64,000 nucleotides of DNA from Ottelia alismoides (GCA_037367405.1 JAZKJV010008266.1:496001-560000), one strand, 5' to 3'. Shown: positions 10,814 through 22,609, counted from the stretch's first letter. Notes: a model not told the origin generated them from the letters alone. A program made the numbers and translations.

Positions 10814-12193
10814 GGTACGACAAGGGTAGTTAGGTTTTTCTTTTGACATGCTATTCTTGGTTGTACATATTTGTTTATATTTTTCATAATTACTCCATTG
10901 TTTATATTCATTGTTTTATTTCATTTTTTCTGCTTATATTTTATAATTATGTTTCTTACACATTCTCTCTTTTCCTTTTCTTGCGAGGGCCCGCGGAGCG
11001 AAGGAGGCGATCCTAAGAGCACCGAAGAACCCAAGCGATGCGGAGGCAGCTTGATTCTTCACAAAGCCACAGGATAACGTGAGAGGAGGAGAAGAAGAAT
11101 TGAAGGAGACTAAGCAAGTTTTTTTATTTTATTTATTTCTAGCATTTGAACTCTTGTAAACGAACATCCATTTGTTGCAGGGTCTATTTCACCAAGTGCC
11201 GATGCACTTGGGGGACCTCACCGATTTTTTTTTTCATTGCCTTAGTTTCCTTTGTTTCCCGTGGATTTCGTGAGCTACCTATTGATTTCTTTAACTAATT
11301 TGCTTGAGCCAGGTAATTAATTAGGTCCAAACACCCTAAACAAGAATTTCAGTACCTATAGAATAATGCATAATTAGACTTAGTCAAATTAAATTGGTTC
11401 TTGCCTGTTAATAAAAGCTATTGATTAGGACGGTTCACTTGCATTTGCATATAGGTTAGTTTATTTCCTGTATTTTAATTCTACGTGGATCACCCTGCAT
11501 GTAGAGTGATGGTGACAAGGTACGCATCTCTAACCCCTGCATGCATCATAATGTTTAAATCGTGCATTGGCATTTCCGATCTCCTTCCTTGTTTTCACTC
11601 ACTTAAGTTAAAAAGGAAATTGGACATTCGGTAGGTGATTCATTGAAAATATTCAAACCAAGTAATAACTGCCTAAAATTCAGGGTGCTAAAGAAAACTC
11701 GACCCTAAAGGGGAGAGTAGCCCCCACCTTGTTTGATTTATCTGCAGCGAGAGAGCGATCCACACACTAGGATAGAACCACACCTGAACTCTCTTCAGAC
11801 TACTATCTTGTTATTAGTTGTTCTCCAGTGAGGATTTCATCGGGTAGCTAATTTCCTTAACAGAGTGGGCAAATCGGGTAGCCGGTAAATGATCTGCACC
11901 TATACTGGCTGGGAAAAACTAGTTGTGAGATTGGGACAATCTCCTGGGAGCGTTGGGTTCCTAACGACTCACTTTAACCGCTTTGATAGATTGTATTCTC
12001 ACCAAACTCAAAAAAATGACAAGATAATTGATCAAACCTTCATGGTCTTTGCATTGCATTGAGTTGGTGAACTAGGGGTTTGTATTGTATTTGATTGTTG
12101 TGATAGAGATCCTTCTGCATAATTTGCGCCTTCACTCATTTGCACTCTTGCATTGACCTTCGTGCTCTCGCATCCTGCCTATTGATTTTGAAG
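10814..12193 (+). other. 5' leader of element A
   Basis: This untranslated leader lies between PBS and gag. It shares ordered blocks with the leader of element D, including a TTGCGAGGGCC-like point near 10981, a segment GGTCCAAACACCC near 11323 and AGACTTAGTCAAAT near 11378. A TTGTTGCAG at 11172-11180 could serve as a splice acceptor. A perfect 8-bp hairpin follows it (11192-11211). Confidence 0.65.
11192..11211 (+). other. perfect hairpin in element A leader
   Basis: The arms CCAAGTGC and GCACTTGG pair perfectly around a CGAT loop. The leader of D has a decayed counterpart near 56291 (ACCGATGCACTT). Position and shape would suit a genome-dimerisation or packaging hairpin, but that role is a guess. 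Confidence 0.5.
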
Positions 12194-14349
12194 ATGGATC
12201 GGAGTATTTCTCGTTCAGACTCTACGAACTCATTCTACACTCCAAGCCGTTCACCTTCTATTCGATGAGACTTACTTCCCGAATATTCCTCTTTCTCCAC
12301 TTCACCCTTCACAACATCCATAAACCCATTATTTGAGATTGGCTTTAATCTCGAATTAATATCTGAGATTCCATCAATTCTGAGCACTAATCGAGTGTCA
12401 TACACATTTTCAGAGTCAGACACCGGATTCTTGATGCCACCAAAGGGAAAGGGAACCATGTCGGAGTAGAGCGAGATCAACAACACCATGTTAGCTACCA
12501 TTCAGTCAATTCAAGCCCATTTAACAGAGAAGGTTAATTTTCAGACCACATTGAGAGATATGATTCTCGAGATGAGATAGGAAAGAGAGGATAGGAGAGA
12601 GGAGGATAGAAAGAATGGAGGAGGTGGGAATGGGGGAGAAGACCCTAACATAGAACCTGGGGCTAAGCCTACATTAAGGGATGCTTATAATCCAGGGGCA
12701 GGACAAACAATTTTTTGGATACAAATCCCTACGATTCATAGGCATTTCGAGCTTAAGCCAACTATTTTACCTCTTCTCCCATTATTCCATGGAAATATTA
12801 AGGAAGAACCTTATATACACCTCCAGCAGTCCGCATTTGTGGAACAATACACTACCCAAATGTCCCATTAGAGGTAGTGCAGATGACTGCCTTCCCATTC
12901 AGTCTTATGGACAAAGCTTTATATTGGTTGAATCACTTGGGGAAGGTTGTCACTACTTGGGAAGAGTTGAGGTCCGCATTTTTGAACAAATATTACCCAC
13001 TCGGATGACTCAACCAAATGAAATCATTGATTTCTAATTTCTCCCGGATGCCCTAGGAGTCTATTCACGAGGCATGGGAAAGATTCAAAGATATGATAGA
13101 GAAGTACCCCCATCATGATATTCCAAAGACCAGCCTTGTGCAAAACTTCTTTGGGGGTTTAAGCATAGAGAATCGGAAGCTGGTAGATGCCGCTTGTCGG
13201 GGGAGCCACTTCAACAAGGATGAGGATGTCCTTTATCAAATTTTTGAGGAGATGGTGGAAAGTTTAACAACTCTTTCTTCTTCACGTGCTTTTCAGAAGC
13301 ACCCCATCACCTCCCCTGCAGTACCCCACAAGGCTGTCAATATGGCGGCATCACATGGAGTGGATAAGGTGGACAATGCTGACCTGACCATTATTGGAAA
13401 CCACCTATCCAAAGTGGACATTATTGAGAAACAATCCAAGGAGCTTGAGAAGATTCAAGTGATCGAGCAAAGGATGAAGAACCTGGATAAGCCGGATGAG
13501 ATAACAAAGCACCTGGAGCTTCTTGTGAGTAAGATCAGTGCAGTTTACAGTGTGAGTGCAACAGCCGATACCTCTACTAGGGAGCAAACCCCTTCGACCC
13601 AATAGAGTAGCGGATGACCACCCACAATTCAGCATGTCTACTACGTGCAGACACCTAATCAGGTTCAACAACATTCACATCAGATAGTTCCATACTGACA
13701 TAAAGTAGCCTACATTCCTGAGAAGCAATCTCCACCTCCACCTGTCATTCAGGAGGTGAACGGTATCTGGTTCGACCGTGAGCGAAACCAACCCCATTCG
13801 TCAGAGCAAGGTTAGTTGGGTTCACAACAAGGTCAGAGACCCGCCCACCAGTTTCAGGGAGACAGGAAGTAGCAGTATCAACACTAACAGTTCCAGCCTC
13901 ACTATGAGTCTCCACCACAGTTCCAAAACTAGAGACAAGGCCAGCCACAACAACAGTCTATGTACTTTCCTCATCCTAATCAGCAGCAGAGTGCATATCA
14001 TGGACAATATCCTCCTCCTCCTCATTATCAAAATCCGTATGGTTACCAACAACCTTCGTACTATCAGTCTCAGCGACAACCAGTCAATGAGCAACCTGAG
14101 GCCCCTTCAGTTAACCCAGCACTGGACCAACTTGCATTGCTCATGAAGAACATGAATGAACTGACTCAGCAGATTGATGACCTGACCACCACCAAGACAC
14201 TGATTCCAGCACAGATCGAAGCCAACCCCAACAACTTCAGATGCAAGGAGCAGGTAGAAAATATCCCACCCACCCCTAAGATAGGTATGTCCCATGATTT
14301 TACATGTTTATCTGACACCATTCATCTCAGGAACGGTAGGAGATTGTAG
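12194..14349 (+). pseudogene. gag of Athila element A (broken)
   Basis: Translation can start at ATG 12194 (MDRSISRSDSTNSFY), then meets a TGA. The capsid-like core follows in pieces: FELKPTILPLLPLFHGN and EEPYIHLQQ at 12750-12830; an ORF at 13093-13605 with EAWERFKDMIEKYPHHD just upstream, then LVQNFFGGLSIENRKLVDAA and a coiled, charged stretch (KVDIIEKQSKELEKIQ). A C-terminal ORF (13960-14349) is rich in P, Q and Y (HPNQQQSAYHGQYPPPPH) and ends near LRNGRR, the place of the Athila LRSGK motif. The order and motifs identify Athila GAG. Several stops and frame changes (for example 12268 and 12850-13035) destroy it. No zinc knuckle is visible. Confidence 0.85.
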
Positions 14350-14685
14350 CCACCTACGCAATAGTTGGGTTGGGAGATCGAACCTCTGAGAGAGCATCAT
14401 CTTCTGCATCATCTCCTTCACCAGCAGTCGAGAGGACCAGTGTAGAAGAATCCAAGTTTGGAGTTTCACCACCTTCACCACCACCTTCACCAGGCAGATG
14501 TAGTTCACCATCAACAAGGGAGAATATACTAGTCATAGATTCTTCCTCTTCACCAGCAACAGCATCCCTTTCTGTTTTAGATTCTATTTTTCCTTCATCT
14601 AATTTGGAAAACATTGCATAGACAGATTCTGGTTGTCCTTGTGTACATGAGGATGCTATTTTGAATAATGGAAATGAACGTTTGA
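14350..14685 (+). other. gag-protease spacer of element A
   Basis: The + strand has a short frame (14370-14621) rich in Ser and Pro (SPPSPPPSPGRCSSPS). This is a linker between gag and protease, similar in position to the spacer of C at 40401-40810. No domain is recognisable. Confidence 0.55.
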
Positions 14686-15459
14686 ATGTTTATTCTGATT
14701 CCGTGCCATTTCATTCTGCCCTCAAATATACGAAAATTCAAAAAATTAAAAACAACCCTATCTGATCCTGGAGTGGTTGAGATCTTACAGAACATCTTTT
14801 TAAAGATGTCACTCCTTAAGGCTATGGAATACATGCCTACAATAAAAAAGGGAATGAAAGAGGCATGTACACAAAAGCGTCAACCAAGGCAAAAAAGACG
14901 AAAGGAAACAGAGAAACACATCTTGACCGTGGCCACAGTTCATGACATCAGTAACCTCCCGCCTAAAAAGAAAGACAAGGGAGCACCTCACATCCGTTGC
15001 CATATATTTGATCAAGAATTTGATCGTACTCTTCTCGATAGCGGTTCCTCCATTAATCTCATGCCTTCCTCTTTACTAACTGAATTTCGGTTAGTATATC
15101 TTAAAACAACCAAAATGATCCTTAAGTTTGCTGATAGATCGATTAAGAGATCAAGAGGCATTTTATAGGATGTTATTATAACGGTGCAGGGAATGAAATT
15201 CTTTGTTGATTTTGTTGTCATGGATATGGACACATCTGCACCGTTACTTCATACTCCGATCATACTAGGTCGATCGTTCCTCCGAACGGCCAAAGCAACA
15301 ATTGATTATGGTACTGGAGAGATCATCGTTCACTCTCTCATTGACAAGGTGAAAATTGAGACGATCTCTGATCCTAGACCATCACCACCAGCAGCAGCAG
15401 ATGATACAGAGAAAGTTAAATCAGAGCCAGATGATTGTAATTTTCTTGCTGAATTCTAA
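14686..15459 (+). pseudogene. aspartic protease of Athila element A
   Basis: Two frames (14686-15168 and 15184-15459) are separated by a TAG at about 15166. The first contains EYMPTIKKGMKEACTQKRQ and the active-site stretch FDRTLLDSGSSINLMPSSL near 15018-15075, a DSG catalytic triplet as in retroviral-type proteases. The second holds FVDFVVMDMD and LHTPIILGRSFLRTAKA, the conserved PIILGRPFL strand that ends this domain. Element B (27782-28400) and C (39817-40400) have the same order on the other strand. It would cleave the gag-pol polyprotein if intact. Confidence 0.88.
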
Positions 15460-16000
15460 GAGACAGATCTTTTCACTGATTTTATAGATACCCAGGAGTT
15501 ACTTTCCCAAAAGGACTCTATGGAAAGCACAATCGACATGAATTCCCTTGGTGGTCCAATTGAGCTAGTTGCTGATGGGCAGTTTGAGCAGATTTCTGGG
15601 GATAAATCTGAGTTTTTCGAGGAACCTTCTGATATTCCTTTGATACACTTTTCTGAGATTACTGATGAAATACCTCCTTCTGAGAGTTATGAGGTACAGA
15701 TATCTGAGCCATTCATTGAATTTCCTGATTTATGCACAGATGGGAGACATCTTTCTGAGATTATTGCTGAGATATCTGAGCTGTTAATTGATAAGAATGC
15801 TGAACATGATGAGCCCCTCCTTTCTCAGTAGAGATCAATCATTGCAGATCTATCAGAAGTTCTACTTGTTGAGCCGTTAGTAGCCAAGGTGGATAGTCCA
15901 CATAGTACATATCACATACCGTCTACAGTACAGTAGCAGAGTTTATTGCATAGCCTATTCAGACCCCACCTGAGCTCAAGGTTTTACCATCAATATTGAA
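15460..16000 (+). other. acidic protease-RT spacer of element A (copy 1 of the duplicated unit starts here)
   Basis: A frame at 15520-15831 is rich in Glu, Asp and Ser (SEFFEEPSDIPLIHFSE). It is the spacer between protease and RT, as in B (27296-27706) and C (39389-39811). The part from about 15785 is repeated at 18967, marking the left edge of a tandem duplication. No enzyme domain is seen. Confidence 0.65.
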
Positions 16001-16201
16001 ATATGCCTTCCTTGCGGTACCCCCCAAATGTTTCCGATCATCCTCAACTCACAGTTGACTGCTGAACAAGAATCTCGTGTGCTAGAGGTTCTTGAGAGAA
16101 GCCGCAAGGCCATAGGATGGAATATCTTAGATCTCCGTGGGATCAACCCAGCTTTACGCTCGCATCATATCTACCTAGAGGATGACGGTAAACCCTCTCG
16201 T
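16001..16201 (+). pseudogene. RT N-terminal piece, duplicate copy 1, element A (left of plastid insert)
   Basis: The frame reads FPIILNSQLTAEQESRVLEV and continues to SHHIYLEDDGKPSRD, the start of Athila RT before the polymerase fingers. It is nearly the same as 19190-19390 in copy 2. The plastid insertion begins at about 16202, splitting the domain from its continuation at 18281. About 10 bp seen in copy 2 are missing at the insertion point. Confidence 0.88.
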
Positions 16202-16289
16202 GATCTTCTTTGTTATGCTGAATAACAATAAAATCACTTAATAAATTAGAATTACAACTCAAATTTGACCTCCTCTCCGCAGGAGGTCA

Positions 16290-16442
<153 letters not shown>

Positions 16443-17859
16443 CTATAGAACAATTCATAAATTTTTTATCATATTCATACAATTCAATTAGATGTGAAAT
16501 CTATAAACTTAACTCTTTTTCATGGTTAAAAATTATTGTGCTCTAATACTCTCTTTCATTTCAAGTAATTGATTGGTTGTACAATACAATGAATGCACTA
16601 CTATAATACAATAGTAAATAGTATTTGATCAAAGAAAAAGAACAAACAAAAACGGGAACAATCAATATTAATGATGCAACCTTTGTTACATTAAATCTGA
16701 AGCAAGGGTTCCCCTTTTTTTGACTGAACCATAAGAAATTTTATGATATGGAAAGACATAACATGTAACTAAAAGGAATAATAAAACTAGCTAGTCTCTG
16801 AAGCAAGTTGGTCCTGAAATAAATAGAAAATAAAGGTTTTATTTCTTCAATAGATTGTAGGGCACTCTTTCTCTTTGCAGAAGGTGGTATCAACTACTTT
16901 CGACTCATCACCAGTTACACAATTAATCTATGATTTAGAACAAATTAGTAAAACTTTTTCGATCAAAAGTGTATCATAAGGTAATCTCCATCATTCCTAT
17001 AATCTTTTCATAAAAAGAAAAAAGCTAAAAGGTATGTTGCTACAATTTTGAAAGGAATAAAGATCACCGAAGTAATGTCTAAACCCAATGATTCAACGAA
17101 GCAAGGATAAAAGGTTCTGGAACAAGGAAAGACCATTTTCTATCATCTCAACAATTAGACAATTAAATCAGAATAAAGAATCAAAATCGATTTGAGATGA
17201 GACAAACAAAAGAGGTTAGAGACGACTCAATAAATGTAAAGGATTTTCTTTTCAGAGTTATACAATTTGAGTTATGAGTACGAATGATATTTCTTTTTTC
17301 TTACAGAAAAATAAAAAACTAAAATAATAGTTTAATTTATGATTTTATGGGTTCATTAGCAATTATTTATTATTATTTTTTTATTATTAACTCAATTCTG
17401 GAAATTATATTCTATTCCATTATAGAAAATTGTATTTTTAATAATTAATAATAATTAATAATAAAAAATTAATAATAAATAATTTATATATTAATTATAT
17501 TTTGATCATTATACACACAAAATACATACAATGCTACATTTGAGGAAAAATATGAATTCTCGTGATTTGTATCCAAGTTTCAGTTAATTAAAAAAGAAAA
17601 ACAAAAATTGGATTATAAAATCGTGAAGCATAATTTTTTGAAGTTGATTCAATTATTCTAATTATATAAGTATAAGTAAAGGATCCATGAAGTTTATTCA
17701 ATTATTTTGATTGAATAAGTATAAGTAAAGGATCCATGGATGAAGATACAAAAGCGTATTTCTAATCGTAACTAAATCCTCAATTTTTGTGTTATAAAAA
17801 AAAACAAATTGAAGACAAATAGCTAGAAAACGATGACTTTGGTTTACTAGAGTTATCAA

Positions 17860-18030
17860 TATATGGAAAGTGTTCAATTGGAACATGAAAACATGACTGA
17901 ATCGGTCTTAGTTACTCTTCGAGTCGGAGTGGAAGAAGGGAGGAGACTCTCGAAGGAGGAAAATGATCCAATTACTTGGAAAGAATTGAACGAGGAGTCG
18001 TATGAGGTGAAAATCTCATGTACGGTATTC
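17860..18030 (+). pseudogene. 3' end of a plastid group II intron (domain V region)
   Basis: At 17996-18029 the sequence GTCGTATGAGGTGAAAATC followed by TCATGTACGG forms the near-perfect domain V hairpin with a GAAA loop found in plastid group II introns (consensus GAGCCGTATGAGG...). The normal GCC is GTC here. The upstream sequence to about 17860 looks like the intron stretch preceding domain V. Domain VI and the 3' exon are absent because atpA sequence follows directly. Which plastid intron it came from I cannot say. Confidence 0.75.
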
Positions 18031-18280
18031 CATAGCCCCCCGTTCCTGTAAAGTCGTCACTACATGAGCTACAGAGGATGCTTTTTTGACCGATTGCCAC
18101 ATAAACACATATTACATTTTGCCCTTTTTGATTGAGAATCGTATCTGTGGCTACTGCTATTTTACCAGTCTGTCTGTCCCCAATAATTAATTCTCGCTGA
18201 CCGCACCCTATAGGGATCATTGAATCAATAGCAATAAGACCAGTTTGAAGAGGTTCATATACAGATCGTCTCGAAATAAT
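18031..18280 (-). pseudogene. atpA: plastid atpA fragment (ATP synthase CF1 alpha)
   Basis: The minus strand from 18279 reads [20 protein letters not shown], then [20 protein letters not shown] and [11 protein letters not shown], and continues VVTTLQERG in a second frame to MEYT at the junction. This is about 80 residues around the nucleotide-binding P-loop of the CF1 alpha subunit. The P-loop GDRQTGKT has T to I, RGQRE is CGQRE, and an extra A near 18090 shifts the frame. Both ends are cut: RT sequence lies on the right and a group II intron end on the left. Confidence 0.9.
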
Positions 18281-18966
18281 CGTCTAATTCTGAATTTAAG
18301 GGAGGTTATCTTGAAGGAGATTAGAAAATGGTGTGATGTTGGCTTTATATATATATATCCCATTTTGGATTCCAAGTAGGTCAACCCTTTACATGTGGCC
18401 TCGAAGAAATCCGGGATTACTATCGTGAAGAATGACTGTGATGAGGAGATTCCAACCCGGGTACCTACTTCATGGCATGTCTGTGTAGATTACTGACGCC
18501 TGAACTCAGCTACCAAGAAGGATCACTTTCCGTTATCCTTTATTGATCAGATTATTGAGAGGTTGGCAGGGAAAGAGTTCTTTTGCTTCGTGGATGGGTA
18601 CTCGGGATACAACCAAGTTGCTATCCCTCCCGAGGATCAGGAGAAAACTACTTTTACTTGTCCGTTTGGCACCTACGCCTTTAGACGGATGCCCTTTGAT
18701 TGTGTAATTCCCTCTCTACATTTCAAAGGTGTATGCTGGCCATTTTTGCCGACATGGTGGGTAGTTTCCTTGAGGTCTTCATGGATGATCTCTCGGTTTG
18801 CATGGATAGTTTTGACACATGTGTATTGCTCATTTAGACCGAGTTCTTCAACGTTGCTGTGAGGTAAACCTAGTGCTCTCATGGGAGAAGAGTCACTTTA
18901 TGGTGACTAATGGGATTGTATTGGCCATGTCATCTGCAAACATGGTATGGAGGTTGACCCGGCTAA
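18281..18966 (+). pseudogene. RT continuation, duplicate copy 1, element A (right of plastid insert)
   Basis: From 18281 the sequence matches 19410-20077 of copy 2. It covers RT fingers and palm: DHFPLSFIDQIIERLAGKEF-like sequence, FVDGYSGYNQVAIPPEDQEK in the frame at 18563, CPFGTYAFRRMPF, and the active-site region near 18780 (FMDDLSV still readable, then a frameshift). At 18966, after CCGGCTAAGATT, it switches to AATTGATAAGAATG, which belongs about 1.1 kb upstream in the element. That point is the duplication junction. Confidence 0.85.
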
Positions 18967-20245
18967 GATTAATTGATAAGAATGTTGAACTCTCTGATGA
19001 GCCCCAACTTTCTGAGCAGAAATCATTCATTGCAGATCTATCAGATGTTCTACTTGCTGAGCCGTTAGTAGCCAAGGTGGATAGTCCACAGAGTACAGAT
19101 CGCATACCGTCTACCAGTACAGTAGCAGAGGTTATTGCAGAGCCGATTTAGACCCCACTTGAGCTCAAGGTTTTACCATCAACATTGAAATATTCCTTCC
19201 ATGCGGTACCCCCCAAATGTTTCCAATCATCCTCAACTTGCAGTTGACCTCTGAACAAGAATCTCGTGTGCTAGAGGTTCTTGAGAGAAACTGCAAGGCC
19301 ATAGGATGGAATATCTTGGATCTCCGTGGTATTAACCTTGCTTTGTGCTCGCATCATATCTACCTAGAGGATATCTATAATCTCTCCTGTGAATGTCAAT
19401 GCCGTCTAAATCCAAATCTAAGGGAGGTTATCTTGAAGGAGATCTGAAAATGGTGTGATGCTGGCTTTATATATCCCATTTCGGATTCCAAATGGGTCAG
19501 CCATTTACATTTGGTCTCGAAGAAATCCGGGATTACAATCGTGAAGAATGACCGTGGTGAGGAGATTCTGACCCAGGTACTTACTTCATGGCATGTCTGT
19601 GTAGATTACCGATGCCTGAACTCAAATACCAAGAAGGATCACTTTCCATTGCCCTTTATTAATCAGATTATTGAGAGGTTGGCAGGGAAAGAGTTCTTTT
19701 GCTTCTTGGATGGGAACTCGAGATACAACCAAGTCATTATCGCTCCTGAGGATCAGGAGAAAACTACTTTCACTTGTCCGTTTGGCACCTACGCCTTTAG
19801 ACGGATGCACTTTGGATTGTGTAACACCCTCGCTACATTCCAAAGGTGTATGTTGGCCGTTTTTTCTGACATGGTGGGTAGTTTCCTTGAGATCTTCATG
19901 GACGATCTCTCGGTCTATGGGGATAGTTTTGACACATGTCTTGCTCATTTAGATCGAGTTCTTCAATGTTGCTGTGAGGTAAACCTAGTGCTCTCGTGGG
20001 AGAAGAGTCACTTTATGGTGACTAATGGGATTGTATTGGGCCATGTCATCTGCAAACATGGTATGGAGGTTGATCCGGCTAAGATTGATGTGATTTCCAA
20101 GTTAGAGCCACTGTAAAATTTGAAGCAGTTGAGGTCATTTCTGGGACACGTAGGATTCTATAAGCGATTCGTAAAGGACTTCAACCAGATTGCCAGACCT
20201 TTGACTGAGCTTCTGTGTATGGAGAGTGAGTTTATTGTTGATGCA
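18967..20245 (+). pseudogene. reverse transcriptase, duplicate copy 2, element A
   Basis: The unit opens with the acidic spacer end (18967-19190), then the RT start (FPIILNLQLTSEQESRVLEV, 19217). A stop at about 19445 separates it from the main frame 19511-20116, which has VDYRCLNSNTKKDHFPLPF, ERLAGKEFFCFLDG, CPFGTYAFRRMHFGLCN, the catalytic FMDDLSVYGDSF with both Asp residues present, LSWEKSHFMVTNGIVLGH and GMEVDPAKIDVISKL. After a TAA at 20114 it continues LKQLRSFLGHVGFYKRFVKD. The combination of FLDGYSGYNQ-like, FMDD and NLVLSWEK motifs is typical of Athila. It copies genomic RNA to DNA when functional. Confidence 0.92.
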
Positions 20246-20739
20246 TAAGTCCTCTTTGCATTCAATCAGATGAAAGACATGGTTACTAGTGCTCCTGTCT
20301 TACAGCCACCGGATTGGTCTCTTCCTTTTGAGATCATGACAAATGCCTCAGATTTTGTAGTTGGAGCTGTTCTAGGACGGAGAAGGGATGGGATACCATT
20401 TGCTATACACTATGCTAGCAAAACTCTGGATGAAGTACAACGAAATTATAAAGTTATAGAGAAAGAGATGTTAGCAATTGTGTTTGGGCTAGAGAAGTTC
20501 GGATCTGCAGTTCACACGTTATTGTATACACAGATCACACTGCCATACGATACTTGCAGGAGAAAAGGATGCCAGACCACGCCTTATCAGATGGATCCTT
20601 CTTCTCTAGGGATTTAATTTAGATATTTGAGATAAACCTGGACTGAAAAATGTTGTGGCAGATCACTTTTCTCGTATCATGGATGCGGAGACCTATGAGA
20701 AGAACATGATCTCTATTTCCGAAACCTTTCCGGATGAGG
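20246..20739 (+). pseudogene. RNase H domain of element A
   Basis: The main frame 20270-20617 reads SAPVLQPPDWSLPFEIMTNA followed by SDFVVGAVLGRRRDGIPF and YASKTLDEVQRNYKVIEKEM. The first catalytic Asp, present in element C as MTDASD, is Asn here (MTNASD). Beyond 20500 an indel breaks the frame before the CTDHTAI-like stretch near 20535, and DKPGLKNVVADHFSRI-like sequence is readable near 20630-20680. The domain degrades the RNA of the RNA-DNA hybrid; this copy should be dead. Confidence 0.85.
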
Positions 20740-22094
20740 TCATTTTGTTTGTGGACTAACTCCCATGGTATGTTGATATTGTGAACTATCTTGTCTCCAA
20801 GAAAGTTCTACAAGATTGGCCGAAGTACAAGGTAGATAGATTTCTGTTAGAGATTCATTATTACCAGTGGGAGGATCCGCAACTATTTCACGAGGGTGCG
20901 GATTGTATCTGGAGAAGGTGCATTCCTTAGAAGGAACACACCAATGTACTTGAGCACTGTCACAAATTAGAATATGGTGGGAATCATTTAGGGAAACACA
21001 TGGCAGCAAAGGTTTTACAAAGTGGCCTATGGTGGCCCACATTATTTAAGGATTCTACGGAGTATGTTTAAGGTTGTACTGACTGTCAGAAAATGGGAGG
21101 AACCGTTGGTTCAAAAAATACCATGCCCCTAAGATACATACAAATTTTTTATTTTTCTGATTCTTAGGGCATAGACTTCATGGGCCCATTTCATATCAGT
21201 CAGGAATTTCAGTACATCCTGCTCGCCGTGGATTATGTTAGTCGATGGGTGGAGGCTATCCCCACTTGAGCCGTATATAGTCATACATTGTGTTACTTTC
21301 TCAAGGACCACATTATTGCGCGGTTCAGGATTCTCAAAATAATGATTTCAGATGGGGGAAGCAATTTCATTAATAGAGAAGTAAAGAAGCTTGTGAAGGA
21401 TTACGCCATTGAGCAAAGAGTTGCGTCTCCTTACCGCCCTCAGACTAATGGCTTGGTAGAAATTTCAAATCGGGAGATCAAGATGATATTGCAAAAACTT
21501 GTACGTCCAGATAGGAAGAACTGGTTCTAGATGCTTGATCCGGTTCTATGGACTTATCGGACGACGTACAAGTCTCCTTTGGGTTAGTCTCCCTACAGAT
21601 TGGTGTATGGAAAGCCTTGCCACCTGCCAATGGAATTAATTCACAAATCTTTATGGGCACTCCGTGTATGCAATCTTAATTATGAGAAGGCATGAAAGAA
21701 TAGGATGTTGGATTTGAATAGATTACTGGAATTCCAAGACTTTGCATATGATAACTCACTCATGTATAAGGAGAAAGTCAAGCGCTGGCATGATAAACAC
21801 ATTCGAAGGAAGACTTTCTCTCCTGATTAGAAAGTTTGGTTATTGGATGCTAAGTTGAAGCTATTTCCAGGAAAATTGAAAAGCAAATGGTCAGAACAGT
21901 TCATCGTGAGATATGTGCACGGCAATAGGACTATTCTCATATCTGGGTTGCCATCTGACGCACAACTATTTGTTGTGAACGGACAGTTGCGGAAGCCATA
22001 TATAGATCATGATACATTCTTGTCCATCGTTGATTATGTATCTGTGGTATCAGATGATGACCTTTTGATTCCATCTTCTGCATCAGATATATGA
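20740..22094 (+). pseudogene. integrase of Athila element A
   Basis: Order of parts: a His/Cys zinc-binding region (EHCHKLEYGGNH-like at about 20950, CTDCQK at about 21076-21093), the core with DFMGPFHISQEFQYILLAVD (21175), MISDGGSNFINREVKKL (frame 21288-21530), ASPYRPQTNGLVEISNREIK with the third catalytic Glu, then YGKPCHLPMELIHKSLWALR. The C-terminal part is KEKVKRWHDKHIRRK and LKLFPGKLKSKWSEQF (frame 21843-22094), ending SSASDI and TGA at 22092. Stops occur at about 20757, 21268, 21528, 21695 and 21829. All three catalytic acidic positions can still be read, but not in one frame. Confidence 0.92.
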
Positions 22095-22179
22095 GCTGAC
22101 AACCTTTTGTATATCCTTTCGTTTCATTCTTTCTTCTTCCGTTTTATCATTCACACCTTTTTCGTGTATGTATATATGC

Positions 22180-22570
22180 TATACTTAGGATGTGCTTTAT
22201 CATAAGAATGTGGGGGATGATTTGTGTTGTCCATATTCATCCTGTTCATCACTCTTATTGTTGCCTATACTTAGAGATACTCCACCTTAAGTATGGGTGG
22301 GGGGGGTGATGTTGTTCATATCATCCTTTTTTTGTTTTTTCCGTTGAGTCCGTACATTAGCTTCATCGGTTTTTCCCTTTTGTACGGTCTTCTATACTTA
22401 TGATTACTTGATCCTAAGTATAAGGGGATCACTAACTTCTCTTTTTCATCTTCTCTTTGAGTCGTTGTAGCGCAGGAGTCTTTTCACTTTTCTATACTTA
22501 GCACGAGTTATGTCTTCCTTTTCCGCTCTCTGATCACTATGAGGACATAGTTCGAGCTAAGTATGGGGGG
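22180..22570 (+). repeat. hairpin array of element A (four hairpins)
   Basis: The inverted repeats are at 22180-22216 (weak), 22264-22306, 22391-22428 and a long one at 22491-22570. Typical arms are CTATACTTA and TAAGTATAAGGGG. The long hairpin pairs CTTAGCACGAGTTATGTC with GACATAGTTCGAGCTAAG. Right arms run into runs of G (up to seven or eight), as in the PPT. The array begins about 85 bp after the integrase stop. Confidence 0.8.
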
Positions 22571-22571
22571 T

Positions 22572-22609
22572 GTCGTATATATTGTATATATACTTTAGAC
22601 ATAACTCCT
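22572..22609 (+). other. conserved TATA-rich box after the array, element A
   Basis: The box reads TCGTATATATTGTATATATA followed by CTTTAGACATAACTC. Counterparts follow the arrays of B, C and D. It contains short palindromes (GTATATAC) and could be an alternative promoter or a processing signal; neither is shown. Confidence 0.5.

Noticed and set aside
13778..14146. 122-codon + strand ORF and several minus-strand ORFs over gag
   Set aside because: They are alternative frames of the P/Q/Y-rich gag tail, whose proper frame is readable at 13960-14349.
17340..17480. AT-rich palindromic TTATTATTAA runs as a possible replication origin or MITE
   Set aside because: This is low-complexity plastid-type spacer within the NUPT, with no terminal inverted repeats or target duplication.
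17863..18051. 62-codon ORF covering the group II intron end
   Set aside because: It is intron domain V and upstream intron sequence read as protein. The RNA hairpin explains the sequence better.
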